DNA of 28,357 bases from CAZJNX01 sp964547415. GTDB taxonomy: Bacteria > Pseudomonadota > Alphaproteobacteria > Rhizobiales > Amorphaceae. The DNA is taken from NCBI GenBank assembly GCA_964547415.1, contig CAZJNX010000027.1:1-28357 (forward strand), in the 5' to 3' direction. The notes below the pieces were generated by a model. The model made no database searches. It worked only from the letters and a program-made list of their open reading frames with translations, and was not told the origin of the DNA. Positions 15,743-23,118 of this stretch are shown here, piece by piece. How positions within the stretch are numbered: the first letter of the stretch is position 1; each line of letters opens with the position of its first letter. Made by a program: the position numbers and the translations under genes.

Positions 15743-16375
15743 ATGCAACCGAACGTCTTCATCTTCACCGGGTTTGCCAGAAAGATATCCGGCTATCCGC
15801 AGCGGATGCTAACGAAGATCTTCGAGCAACAGGGCTACGCCGTCCACTTTTTCACCGACTCCGATTTCAGCATGTACATCAATGGCGGCGACCAGTTCGA
15901 AACCGCCGAGGAGATGCGCGCCTATCTCCGCGAGCACGTCGAGACGGGGGCGGAATGTCTTGGCCTGGCTTCCTCCGGCGGCGGCTTCGGCGGGCTCATG
16001 CACGGGAATGCGGCGGGCCTCACCTGCATCGTCGGCTATTCCGCGTTCACGACGATCGACAACGAAGCCCGTCGCTTCGACAAGCGGGGCAATAGTATCC
16101 TCGATATGCTGGATCAGCTCATCGTGGACGATGAAAAGCGCAACCTGCGCTTCCACTTCCAAAAGGACGGCCTCAAGAGCAAGATCCACCTGTTCTACCC
16201 GAAGAAGAACCAGAACGACCGTTACCAGGCCAACAACCTGCAAGGGCTGGACGCGGTGTCGCTGTATCCGATGCCCGCGAAGACCCACGGGATGCGGGAC
16301 ACCGAACGGACGCCCTTCGACATGCTCTCCAGCGTGGCGGAGAAGGAAGGACTCCAATTCCGCTGGCCGGCGTAG
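15743..16375 (+). CDS. Alpha/beta-hydrolase-like protein of atypical codon usage
   Basis: I do not recognise a named family, but the 210-aa protein looks like a small alpha/beta hydrolase. An N-terminal strand (NVFIFTGF) precedes an elbow-like AECLGLASSGGGFGGL (residues 70-85), in which Ser78 fits the G-x-S-x-G nucleophile with the first Gly replaced by Ala. D159 (KNQNDRY) and H182 (AKTHGM) are spaced as the remaining triad members. There is no signal peptide. Shine-Dalgarno GGGAGG precedes the ATG. Codons rare in the neighbours (ATA, CTA, AGA, AGT, AAT, GAT) are frequent and A/T content is visibly higher, pointing to horizontal transfer. Similar Ser-Ser-x-Gly-Gly proteins occur in surface-polysaccharide loci. 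It converges on the epimerase gene. Confidence 0.75.
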   Translation: MQPNVFIFTGFARKISGYPQRMLTKIFEQQGYAVHFFTDSDFSMYINGGDQFETAEEMRAYLREHVETGAECLGLASSGGGFGGLMHGNAAGLTCIVGYSAFTTIDNEARRFDKRGNSILDMLDQLIVDDEKRNLRFHFQKDGLKSKIHLFYPKKNQNDRYQANNLQGLDAVSLYPMPAKTHGMRDTERTPFDMLSSVAEKEGLQFRWPA

Positions 16376-16389
16376 CGCCACCCGTCAAG

Positions 16390-16404
16390 GCGGCCACCGG
16401 CCGC
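16390..16404. terminator. Hairpin between convergent genes
   Basis: A perfect 6-bp stem GCGGCC/GGCCGC with a 3-base loop lies in the 37-bp gap between the hydrolase-like gene and the epimerase gene, whose stops face each other. It could serve both directions. No T-run, so support is modest. Confidence 0.4.
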
Positions 16405-16412
16405 GTCGCCCT

Positions 16413-17432
16413 TCAGCGCGCGGTGGCGGTGGTGGCTGCCGGCGCCGCGCCGGCCGTCGCCAGCCACTCGTCCCGGTACCAGGCGACGAAGCGGGCAAGG
16501 CCCGTGCGGATCCCCGTGCGCGGCACGAAGCCGTAGTCCCGGCCGGCCTTGGCGATGTCGGCCGCCGTGCGGTGCACGTCGCCCGGCTGCATGGGAAGGA
16601 GGCGCCGCTCGGCGGGCCGCCCGATCGCCTCCTCCAGCGCGGCGACGAAGTCGAGGAGGCGCTCCGGGCGGTTGTTGCCGATGTTGTAGACCTCGTGGGG
16701 CACGTCGCCGTGGAAGACCGGCGGCCCCGTCACGATCCGCACCAGCGCGTCCACCACGTCGTCGATGTAAGTAAAGTCGCGCATGAGGTCGCCGCCGTTG
16801 AAGACGTCGATCGGCCGGCCGTTCAGGATCGCGTCGGTGAAGCGCCAGTAGGCCATGTCCGGCCGCCCCCAGGGCCCGTAGACCGTGAAGAAGCGGAGCC
16901 CCGTCTGCCGCAGACCGTAAAGGTCCGCATAGGTGTGGCTCATGAGCTCGGCCGCGCGCTTGGTGGCCGCATAGAGGGAGCGCGGCCGGTCCACCCGGTC
17001 GTCCTCGCGGAAGACGGCGTCCGTGTTGGCGCCGTAGACCGAGCTCGACGAGGCGTAGACGATGCGCGGGGGCGCCTCGAGCCGGCGGCAGGCCTCCAGC
17101 ACCGACAGGTGGCCGCGCACGTTGGCGTCCACGTAGGAGAAGGGCGCCTCCAGCGAGTAGCGCACGCCCGCCTGGGCGGCGAGGTGGAGGACCACGTCCG
17201 GCCGCGTGCGGGCGACGAGGCCTGCGAAGGCGTCCGCGTCCGCGACGTCCATGCGCTCGAAGGCGAAGGCGGGCGCTTCCTGCACGAGGCGCTCGAGCCG
17301 CCGCTCCTTCAGGCGCACGTCGTAGTAAGGGGTGAGGGCGTCGACCCCGACGAGGGACGCGCCCGCACGGGCGAGGGCGAGGCTCGCGTGGTGCCCGATG
17401 AACCCGGCGGCGCCGGTGAGGAGAATGCGCAT
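16413..17432 (-). CDS. lpsL: NAD-dependent epimerase, UDP-glucuronate 4-epimerase-like
   Basis: Extended short-chain dehydrogenase/reductase, 339 aa, that most resembles UDP-glucuronate 4-epimerases (LpsL/CapI), which make UDP-galacturonate for lipopolysaccharide or capsule. Visible are the NAD-binding GAAGFIG (7-13), the family segment TPYYDVRLKERRLERL (34-49), HLAAQAGVRYS (83-93), SSSSVYG (128-134), catalytic Tyr154 and Lys158 (YAATK), FTVYGPWGRPDMA (182-194) and RDFTYIDDVV near 220. The ATG at 17432 follows GAGAGGG and begins directly at the Rossmann strand; longer in-frame starts are spurious. Cytoplasmic. The exact sugar nucleotide is inferred from similarity by eye. Confidence 0.9.
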   Translation of the reverse strand: MRILLTGAAGFIGHHASLALARAGASLVGVDALTPYYDVRLKERRLERLVQEAPAFAFERMDVADADAFAGLVARTRPDVVLHLAAQAGVRYSLEAPFSYVDANVRGHLSVLEACRRLEAPPRIVYASSSSVYGANTDAVFREDDRVDRPRSLYAATKRAAELMSHTYADLYGLRQTGLRFFTVYGPWGRPDMAYWRFTDAILNGRPIDVFNGGDLMRDFTYIDDVVDALVRIVTGPPVFHGDVPHEVYNIGNNRPERLLDFVAALEEAIGRPAERRLLPMQPGDVHRTAADIAKAGRDYGFVPRTGIRTGLARFVAWYRDEWLATAGAAPAATTATAR

Positions 17433-17467
17433 CGCCCTCTCGTGCTGCGGACGCGGGGAGACTGATC

Positions 17468-17503
17468 CGTCGCCCGGACGGGCCCGCGCGTCAAGCGCGC
17501 GGG
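17468..17503 (-). terminator. Tandem hairpins after the mechanosensitive channel gene
   Basis: Two adjacent inverted repeats lie between the channel stop (17530) and the epimerase start. One has an 8-bp stem CCCGCGCG/CGCGCGGG with a 5-base loop (17483-17503); the other has a 5-bp stem CCGTC/GACGG (17468-17482). No T-run follows, so they may be a weak terminator or mRNA-stabilising structures. Confidence 0.4.
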
Positions 17504-17529
17504 GCGCACGGGGTGCCGCTGGCCCGTCC

Positions 17530-20500
17530 TCACCGCAGGCCGTCGATCGACGCCTCGGTCGCCGCCTCGTCGGAGACCTCCGCCCGCGCCCGCCCCGCGG
17601 CCTGCTTGCGCGCGACGCGGTCGGCCTCGCGAAGCGCGGCCTCCTCGGCGGAGGCGGGAAGACCGGTGTCAGCCGCGGCGGGGATGATGTGGACGTCCCG
17701 CTGCGGGAAGGGGATCGTGATGCCCGCCTCGCGGAAAGCGTACCACACCGAGGTGAAGACGTGGTTGCGGATGTCGAAGATCCCGACGCTGCCGCCGAGT
17801 TCGACATAGTAGGCGACGCGCAGGTTCACCGCACTGTCGGCGAACTCGTCGACGGTCACGGACGGGGCTGGCGCGTCGAGGATCGGCGGGTAGGTCTCCA
17901 CGATGTGGCGGACGATGTCGCACGCCTGGTGCGGGTCGTCGGCATAGGAGATGCCGATGGTGATGAGCTGGCGAATCACCTTGTCGGTCCGCGACCAGTT
18001 GACGAAGGTGTCGGAGATCACCGCCGAGTTCGGCACGATCACGTCGTACTCGTCGAAGGTCCTGAGCCGCAGGGAGCGGATGCCGATGGCGTCCACCGTC
18101 CCGGTGTTGGCCGAGACGGTCACGATGTCGCCGATCCTGAGCGGCCGCTCGATCAGGATCAGGATGCCCGAGATGAAGTTGTTGACGACGTTCTGCAGGC
18201 CGAAGCCGATGCCGACGCCGAGCGAGGCGGCGAACACGGTGAGCGTCGTCACGTCGAAGCCGATCGCCGACAGGGTGAGCAGGAGCCCGATCACGATCAC
18301 CACGTACTGGGTGAACACCGACAGGCTCTGACGGATGCCGAGGTCGCGGATCCGCCGGTAGAGGACGGTGTAGCTCACCCGCCGGCTCCAGCCGCCGATC
18401 CAGAACACGGCGAGGAGGGCGATCAGCGCCACCACGACGGAGCCCACGGTGTAGCGCGTCTCCCCGATGGTGAAGAGGGTGAAGGACAGGACGGCGAGCA
18501 CCTCGCGGATCACCGGGGTGGCGCCCGTGAGGTCGAACAGGTCGATGATGGCGAGGGCCGCCACCACCGCGAGCAGGATCTGCCCGGCCCGATTGAGCGG
18601 CCGGGCGAAGTTGGAGCGCACGAAGTAGGCCCGCGCCGGGTCCTTCTGGCGGATCGAGGCGACGAGCTCGTCGAGGAGATCACGCTGGAAGGCGACCGCG
18701 AGGGCGAAGACGGCGAGCACCCCGGTGAGTGTCGCGAAGTCCCGGAACAGCTCGGTGGCGAGCCGCACGTAGCCGAGGAGCCCGACGACGCCGATGCCGA
18801 TGAGCAGGACCGGCGGCACGAGGCTGAGGCCGGCGAGCACGAGGGCCATCACCGTCCGGTTCGGGTGCTTGCGCACGTCGAGGGTGAAGTAGCGCGCCAT
18901 CAGGAACAGCGGCAGGCCGCCGATGATGAACGACAGGAAGACCAGACGGTTGATCCACGAGCGGGTGGACGGCAGGACGAAGGTGTCCCCGAGGATCGTG
19001 TAGACGATCACCACGATCGCGATCAGGAACGTGCTCGCCACCGCGAGGCGCTTGATGGTGCGCCCGAGGCCCCGCCGCCGCTCGTCGGCGGTCGACATGA
19101 GGGTGAGGTCGAAGAATGTGCTGAGGATGCCGGCGACCGCCGGCACCAGAAGGACGGCGAAGCCCAGTTCCACCACGTCTCGGGGCACCGCGAAGAGCCC
19201 GGTCGCCGCCGCCCAGACGGCCGCGGGGACGAGCCACAGGACGTTCCGGCGCAGCACCTCGAGGGGGAGGGCGGTGAGCCGTCGCTCGCCCCCCGCGATG
19301 AAGCGCGGCAGGTAGCGCTGACGCAGGAGCACCGCCACCGCGACGATGGCGAGGGCCGCGACCCCGAACAGGGCGACCCGCTCGTCGGGCGCCCGCCGCA
19401 CGCTCGCGGCGAAGGCGAGGGCGCTGCGCTCGAGCACCTGCCACATCTTGGCCGGCAGCTCGCGCGCCTCGCTCAGGATGCGCCCGCGCGCCACCGGGCC
19501 GAACCGCACCACCTCCCGCTCGCCGAGGCTCGCCGCCTCGCGGGCGGCGATCTGCGAGCCCAACCTGTCGAGGAGGGGCGGGATCGTCTCGAGGAGGGCG
19601 GCGATCCGCGCCTTCTGGCTGTCGATCATGCGCGCGAGTTCGTCGAGGCCGCCGAGGATGGTCGCCACCCCGCCGTTCTCGACCCCCGGGGTCGTGCGGG
19701 CGATCGCGGCCAGGTCGGCGAGCGCCTGCTCGTTCATCTCCGTCTCCCCGCGGCGTTCGAGGAGGAGGGCGCGGATCCGTTCCACCCGCTCGCTGGCGTC
19801 CTCGAGGAGGCGCAGCGGCACGGCGGGCTCCTCGACGAGGGCGGCAAACACGTCGAGCGTCGCGCCGCTGCGCACGAGGTCGAGGTCGACGAGGCGGGCG
19901 TTGCTGCGCATCAGGGCCTCGTCCGCGGCGAGCTGGAGGAGGTTGCGGCGCTGCAGCTCCTGGGGCGTCGAGGGGGCGATGGCGGCCGCCTCGTTGGACA
20001 GGGCGATGTTGCGCTGGTTGAGCTCGGCGACGCGCAGGCGCAGGCGCGGCAGGATCGGCGGCTCCGTGGCGGCCGACAGGCCCTCGATGGCGTCGAGGCG
20101 CATGCGGCTGCGCTCGATGGCGAGGCGCTCGCGCTGCAGCTCGAGCGCGTCGACCGACACGGCCCGGTATTGCCTGAGGAGGGGCAGGAGCGCGCCGACC
20201 GCGCGCCGTTCGGCGCGCACGAGGTCGAGCCGCGCCTCCTTGAGGAGCCGTTCGAGCGTCTCGCCCGTGTCCTGCTGCAGCTCGAAGACGAGGGCCCGCT
20301 CGGTCACCTCGGTGCCGGCGAGGGAGTCCTGGGCGACCTCGATCCGCCGGCCGATGGTCTCGATCCGCGCCTCGGCGATGGATACGTCGAACTGGACCTG
20401 GCGGAGGCTTTCGAGCGTCACGGGTTCGGTGGCCGCGGCCGGGTCGAACGTGTCGAGCCGTTCGGCGAGGAGCGCGTTGGCGCGCTGCTGCCGCTCGACG

Positions 20501-20700
20501 GCGACGGCGATCTCCCCGGCGATGGCGTCGATCCGGTCGACCTGGCTGCGCAGCAGCGTGAGGTCCTCGCCCTGCGCCCGCGCCATCCCCGGCGCGGCGA
20601 GTGCGAGCAGCAACAGCGGGACGAGGAGGGCCGCGGCGCGGCGGACGAGGCGCGCGCGCCCGTGTGCGGTCGGGCCGGGCCGGCCTTTTCCTGATGCCAA
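17530..20700 (-). CDS. Large MscS/MscK-type mechanosensitive ion channel (DUF3772 type)
   Basis: Inner-membrane channel that releases solutes on hypo-osmotic shock, 1056 aa. Residues 1 to about 45 are a long basic start and a hydrophobic signal segment ending AARA-like before QGEDL. About 45-480 is a mainly helical, coiled-coil-prone periplasmic domain (DUF3772-like). Some eight to ten membrane helices follow. The MscS core is near residues 815-960, with pore helix GVGIGFGLQNVVNNFISGI and the beta-domain ERPLRIGDIVTV and FDEYDVIVPNS, resembling MscK. An acidic/Ala-rich tail ends the protein. The TTG start at 20700 is supported by AAAGGA 6 bases upstream. It is divergent from the orphan binding-protein pair. 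Confidence 0.9.
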   Translation of the reverse strand: MASGKGRPGPTAHGRARLVRRAAALLVPLLLLALAAPGMARAQGEDLTLLRSQVDRIDAIAGEIAVAVERQQRANALLAERLDTFDPAAATEPVTLESLRQVQFDVSIAEARIETIGRRIEVAQDSLAGTEVTERALVFELQQDTGETLERLLKEARLDLVRAERRAVGALLPLLRQYRAVSVDALELQRERLAIERSRMRLDAIEGLSAATEPPILPRLRLRVAELNQRNIALSNEAAAIAPSTPQELQRRNLLQLAADEALMRSNARLVDLDLVRSGATLDVFAALVEEPAVPLRLLEDASERVERIRALLLERRGETEMNEQALADLAAIARTTPGVENGGVATILGGLDELARMIDSQKARIAALLETIPPLLDRLGSQIAAREAASLGEREVVRFGPVARGRILSEARELPAKMWQVLERSALAFAASVRRAPDERVALFGVAALAIVAVAVLLRQRYLPRFIAGGERRLTALPLEVLRRNVLWLVPAAVWAAATGLFAVPRDVVELGFAVLLVPAVAGILSTFFDLTLMSTADERRRGLGRTIKRLAVASTFLIAIVVIVYTILGDTFVLPSTRSWINRLVFLSFIIGGLPLFLMARYFTLDVRKHPNRTVMALVLAGLSLVPPVLLIGIGVVGLLGYVRLATELFRDFATLTGVLAVFALAVAFQRDLLDELVASIRQKDPARAYFVRSNFARPLNRAGQILLAVVAALAIIDLFDLTGATPVIREVLAVLSFTLFTIGETRYTVGSVVVALIALLAVFWIGGWSRRVSYTVLYRRIRDLGIRQSLSVFTQYVVIVIGLLLTLSAIGFDVTTLTVFAASLGVGIGFGLQNVVNNFISGILILIERPLRIGDIVTVSANTGTVDAIGIRSLRLRTFDEYDVIVPNSAVISDTFVNWSRTDKVIRQLITIGISYADDPHQACDIVRHIVETYPPILDAPAPSVTVDEFADSAVNLRVAYYVELGGSVGIFDIRNHVFTSVWYAFREAGITIPFPQRDVHIIPAAADTGLPASAEEAALREADRVARKQAAGRARAEVSDEAATEASIDGLR

Positions 20701-20706
20701 GATCGG

Positions 20707-20712
20707 TCCTTT
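20707..20712 (-). promoter_or_regulatory. Ribosome binding site deciding the TTG start of the channel gene
   Basis: AAAGGA on the minus strand lies 6 bases before TTG (20698-20700). No ATG or GTG in the frame is available between this site and the signal peptide core. Confidence 0.65.
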
Positions 20713-20859
20713 CGTTCGGCGCCCGCGTCCGCTTCGGTCCGGCGGCGCCTCCCTTGCGTCCGGCCGGCAAGCTGCCGTAAGGCCCCGCGGGGCCGGATGC
20801 GGCGCCCCGGGGGCGACGGGCCGGTGTCGGGGCGATAGCAAGCCCCATGCGCCCGGAAA

Positions 20860-20866
20860 AGGGGAG
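20860..20866 (+). promoter_or_regulatory. Ribosome binding site deciding the GTG start of the first binding protein
   Basis: AGGGGAG lies 7 bases before the GTG at 20874. The in-frame ATG at 20847 has no comparable site, so GTG is preferred. Confidence 0.6.
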
Positions 20867-20873
20867 CCCCACC

Positions 20874-22241
20874 GTGAAAGAGCCTTTTCGCCCGTCCGCG
20901 ACCGCCCGGTCGGGCGGCCGCCGCGTCGGCCGGCGCCGTGGCCGGATCGGCCTCCTCGCAGTCCTTTTCGCCGCGGTCCTCGTGGCGGGCCGGGGAGAGC
21001 GGCCGGCACAGGCGCAGCCGACGGCGACGCCCGCGCCGGTGACGCTCGCCTGCTTCGACGTCGCCACGGTGCTCGCGGCCTGTCGCGCAGGGGCCGAGGC
21101 CTGGGCCGCCGAGACCGGCCGCACCGCCCGGGTCGTGGCGGCTACGTGGCAGGGGCGCGCCTCCCTCGATCGCTACGCCAGCCTCCTTGCCATCGAGAGC
21201 CCGCGGATCGACGTCCTGCAGATGCCCGGGGACTGGCTTCCCTCCCTCAGGGACCACCTCGCCCCCTTCGGCATCGACGAGATGCCGCCCGCACCCGTCC
21301 AGCCGGCCGCCGCCGGCATCCCGAACGCGCTCCTCAGCCTCGCCATGCAGGAGGGCAGCTTCATCGCCCTGCCGCAGGTGCTCTCCCTGACGGTGCTCTA
21401 CTACCGGCAGGACGTTCTGGGCGAGGCGCCGCCGACATGGGCGGGGCTGCGCGCGGCGCTCGAGGAGCGGACCAGCCTCGTCGGGGTGTCGCGGGACCAG
21501 CTGCGCGGGGTCGTCTTCGGCGGCGCGACGGACCGCGCCCTCACGGACGTGGTCTTGTCCCTCCTGATCGCCTACGGGGCCCCGCCGCTCGTCACCGAGG
21601 CGGGCGCCCTCGCCGTCGCGGGGGAGGGGATCCTCGCCGCCTTCACGGCCATCGACCGGCTCGTCGGGACGGTGATCGCGACCGAATCGGCGACCCTGTC
21701 CTCCGCCGTCGCGCGGGACCTGTTCGCGAACGGGGGGGCGGCGGGCTTCCTCGCCTCGTCCATTTTCCTCGACGGCCTGCGCAACGACGCGGCCGTCTCG
21801 CCCTTCCTCGGCGTCGCGCTCCCGCCGGCGGGCTCCGGCGAGGGCGGGCGGCGCCCCGCCCTCGCGGAGGCGTTCTACCTCGGCGTCAGCCGCTACAGCG
21901 CCGACCTCGCGGCGGCGGCCTCCCTTGCCCGTTTCCTCGCCTCCGAGGCGTGGCAGCGGCGGGCGGCGGTCGAGTTCGGCCTCGGGCCGACCGTTCCGGC
22001 GCTCTACCGGGACGAGGCGGTGCTGGCCGCGCGGGAATGGTTCGGCGATCTCGCGCTGGTGCTGGAAGAGGCGCGGGTCCCGCCGGTGGCCGCCTTCGCC
22101 CTCGGCTGGATCCCGGCGACCGAGGCGGTGGGCGCGGCCACGCGCGCGCTGATCGGCGGCGAGATCGACCCGGCCGAGGCGGTGGCGCGGCTCGGGCCGG
22201 CGCTCCGCCTCCTGGTGCGCCCGACGGGAGAGGACGGATGA
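20874..22241 (+). CDS. Extracellular solute-binding protein, family 1 (sugar type), orphan
   Basis: Secreted solute-binding protein, 455 aa, of the type that feeds CUT1 sugar ABC transporters. An Arg-rich N-terminus precedes a hydrophobic core (IGLLAVLFAAVLVAG) and an AQA cleavage site near residue 47. The mature part resembles trehalose/maltose-type binding proteins in RYASLLAIESPRIDVLQM, in FIALPQVLSLTVLYYRQDVL followed by PPTWAGLRAAL, and in the C-terminal FLASEAWQRRAAVEFGLGPT segment. No lipobox Cys follows the signal, so it should be free in the periplasm. It overlaps the next gene by ATGA. No permease or ATPase gene of a sugar system is nearby, so its partner is unknown. Confidence 0.88.
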   Translation: MKEPFRPSATARSGGRRVGRRRGRIGLLAVLFAAVLVAGRGERPAQAQPTATPAPVTLACFDVATVLAACRAGAEAWAAETGRTARVVAATWQGRASLDRYASLLAIESPRIDVLQMPGDWLPSLRDHLAPFGIDEMPPAPVQPAAAGIPNALLSLAMQEGSFIALPQVLSLTVLYYRQDVLGEAPPTWAGLRAALEERTSLVGVSRDQLRGVVFGGATDRALTDVVLSLLIAYGAPPLVTEAGALAVAGEGILAAFTAIDRLVGTVIATESATLSSAVARDLFANGGAAGFLASSIFLDGLRNDAAVSPFLGVALPPAGSGEGGRRPALAEAFYLGVSRYSADLAAAASLARFLASEAWQRRAAVEFGLGPTVPALYRDEAVLAAREWFGDLALVLEEARVPPVAAFALGWIPATEAVGAATRALIGGEIDPAEAVARLGPALRLLVRPTGEDG

Positions 22242-23113
22242 GGCGGCCTTTCGGGCGGTTCCGGACGGTGCGGCTCGCCGCCGTCCTTTGCGCCGTCCTC
22301 GCGCTCGGCGCGGCGGCGCCCCCGGCGTCGGCCCAGTCCGGCGCCCCCGCGTCCGCGATGCCCTCGCCCGACGAGGCGCTCGCCCTGCCGAGCGTCGTGA
22401 CGGTCGCCGTCCTCGACGATGCCCCGCCGTTCAGCTTCATGACGCCCTACGGCTTCCGCGCGGGCTTCGACTTCGAGCTCGCCCGGGCGCTGTGCGGGCG
22501 TCTTCCCCTCCAGTGCACCTTCGTGACGATGCCGGCCGACCAGGTCGCCTCGCGCCTAGCCGGGCGACAGGCGGACGTGGCCGTCGCCTCCCTGTCGATC
22601 ACGCCCGAGCTCGACGAGGTCGTCGACTTCACCCGCCCCTACCTCGAGCCGGGCGCCCGCTTCGTGGTGCCGCGGGGCACGCCCGTCGTTCCGGAGGCCC
22701 CCGCGGTCGTCGGCGCCGTCCGGGGCACGCCCCACGCGACCTTCCTGGAGCGGACCGCCGAGAGCCCGGCCCGGGTCTGGCTCTACAACGACGCGGAGGC
22801 CATGTGGCTCGATCTCGGTCTAGGCCGCATCGACGCGGTGCTGACGACCCCGGTGCTCGCCCGGCGCGCCTTCCTGTCCACGCCGGCCGGGCGGGACTTC
22901 ACCTTCGCGCCCGGCATCGTGCGTGACCGGGAGAGCTACGGCGCGGGCAGCGGGATCGCCGTGCGCGAGGGGGAGGACACGCTGCGCGCCCTGTTCGACG
23001 GGGCGCTCGCCGCCTTCATGGAGACGGAGGCCTACGCGGGCCTGCGCGAGCGCTACTTCGGCCGCGACGCCTACGGGAACGGCGCCCCGCCCCCGGCCGC
23101 CCCGCTCCGGTAG
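22238..23113 (+). CDS. Amino-acid-type (family 3) periplasmic substrate-binding protein, orphan
   Basis: Periplasmic binding protein of the SBP_bac_3 family, 291 aa, the type that serves polar amino acid importers. Signal peptide at residues 1-32, ending ASAQ. The family layout is plain: TVAVLDDAPPFSFMTPYGFRAGFDFELARALC, then ADVAVASLSITPELDEVVDFTRPYLEPGARFVV, where the Ser-Ile-Thr-Pro-x-x region contacts the ligand backbone in relatives. It closes with ETEAYAGLRERYFG. The ATG overlaps the previous stop (ATGA) and GGGAGAGGA provides a ribosome site, so the two are translationally coupled. Pairing with a sugar-type binding protein and no permease is unusual. It converges on the aldehyde dehydrogenase gene with 5 bp between stops. 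Confidence 0.9.
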   Translation: MRRPFGRFRTVRLAAVLCAVLALGAAAPPASAQSGAPASAMPSPDEALALPSVVTVAVLDDAPPFSFMTPYGFRAGFDFELARALCGRLPLQCTFVTMPADQVASRLAGRQADVAVASLSITPELDEVVDFTRPYLEPGARFVVPRGTPVVPEAPAVVGAVRGTPHATFLERTAESPARVWLYNDAEAMWLDLGLGRIDAVLTTPVLARRAFLSTPAGRDFTFAPGIVRDRESYGAGSGIAVREGEDTLRALFDGALAAFMETEAYAGLRERYFGRDAYGNGAPPPAAPLR

Positions 23114-23118
23114 GTCCT

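Noticed and set aside
17332..20694. Very long open frame (1120 codons) on the plus strand opposite the epimerase and channel genes
   Set aside because: It is antisense to confirmed genes, has low-complexity Glu/Asp/His/Arg-rich translation, and no start context.
20847..20849. ATG as the start of the sugar-type binding protein
   Set aside because: It has no good ribosome site, whereas the GTG at 20874 has AGGGGAG at ideal spacing and keeps the whole signal peptide.
19346..22237. Plus-strand frame joining antisense channel sequence to the amino-acid-type binding protein
   Set aside because: Only the part from the ATG at 22238 has protein-family character. The upstream extension crosses the first binding protein in another frame.
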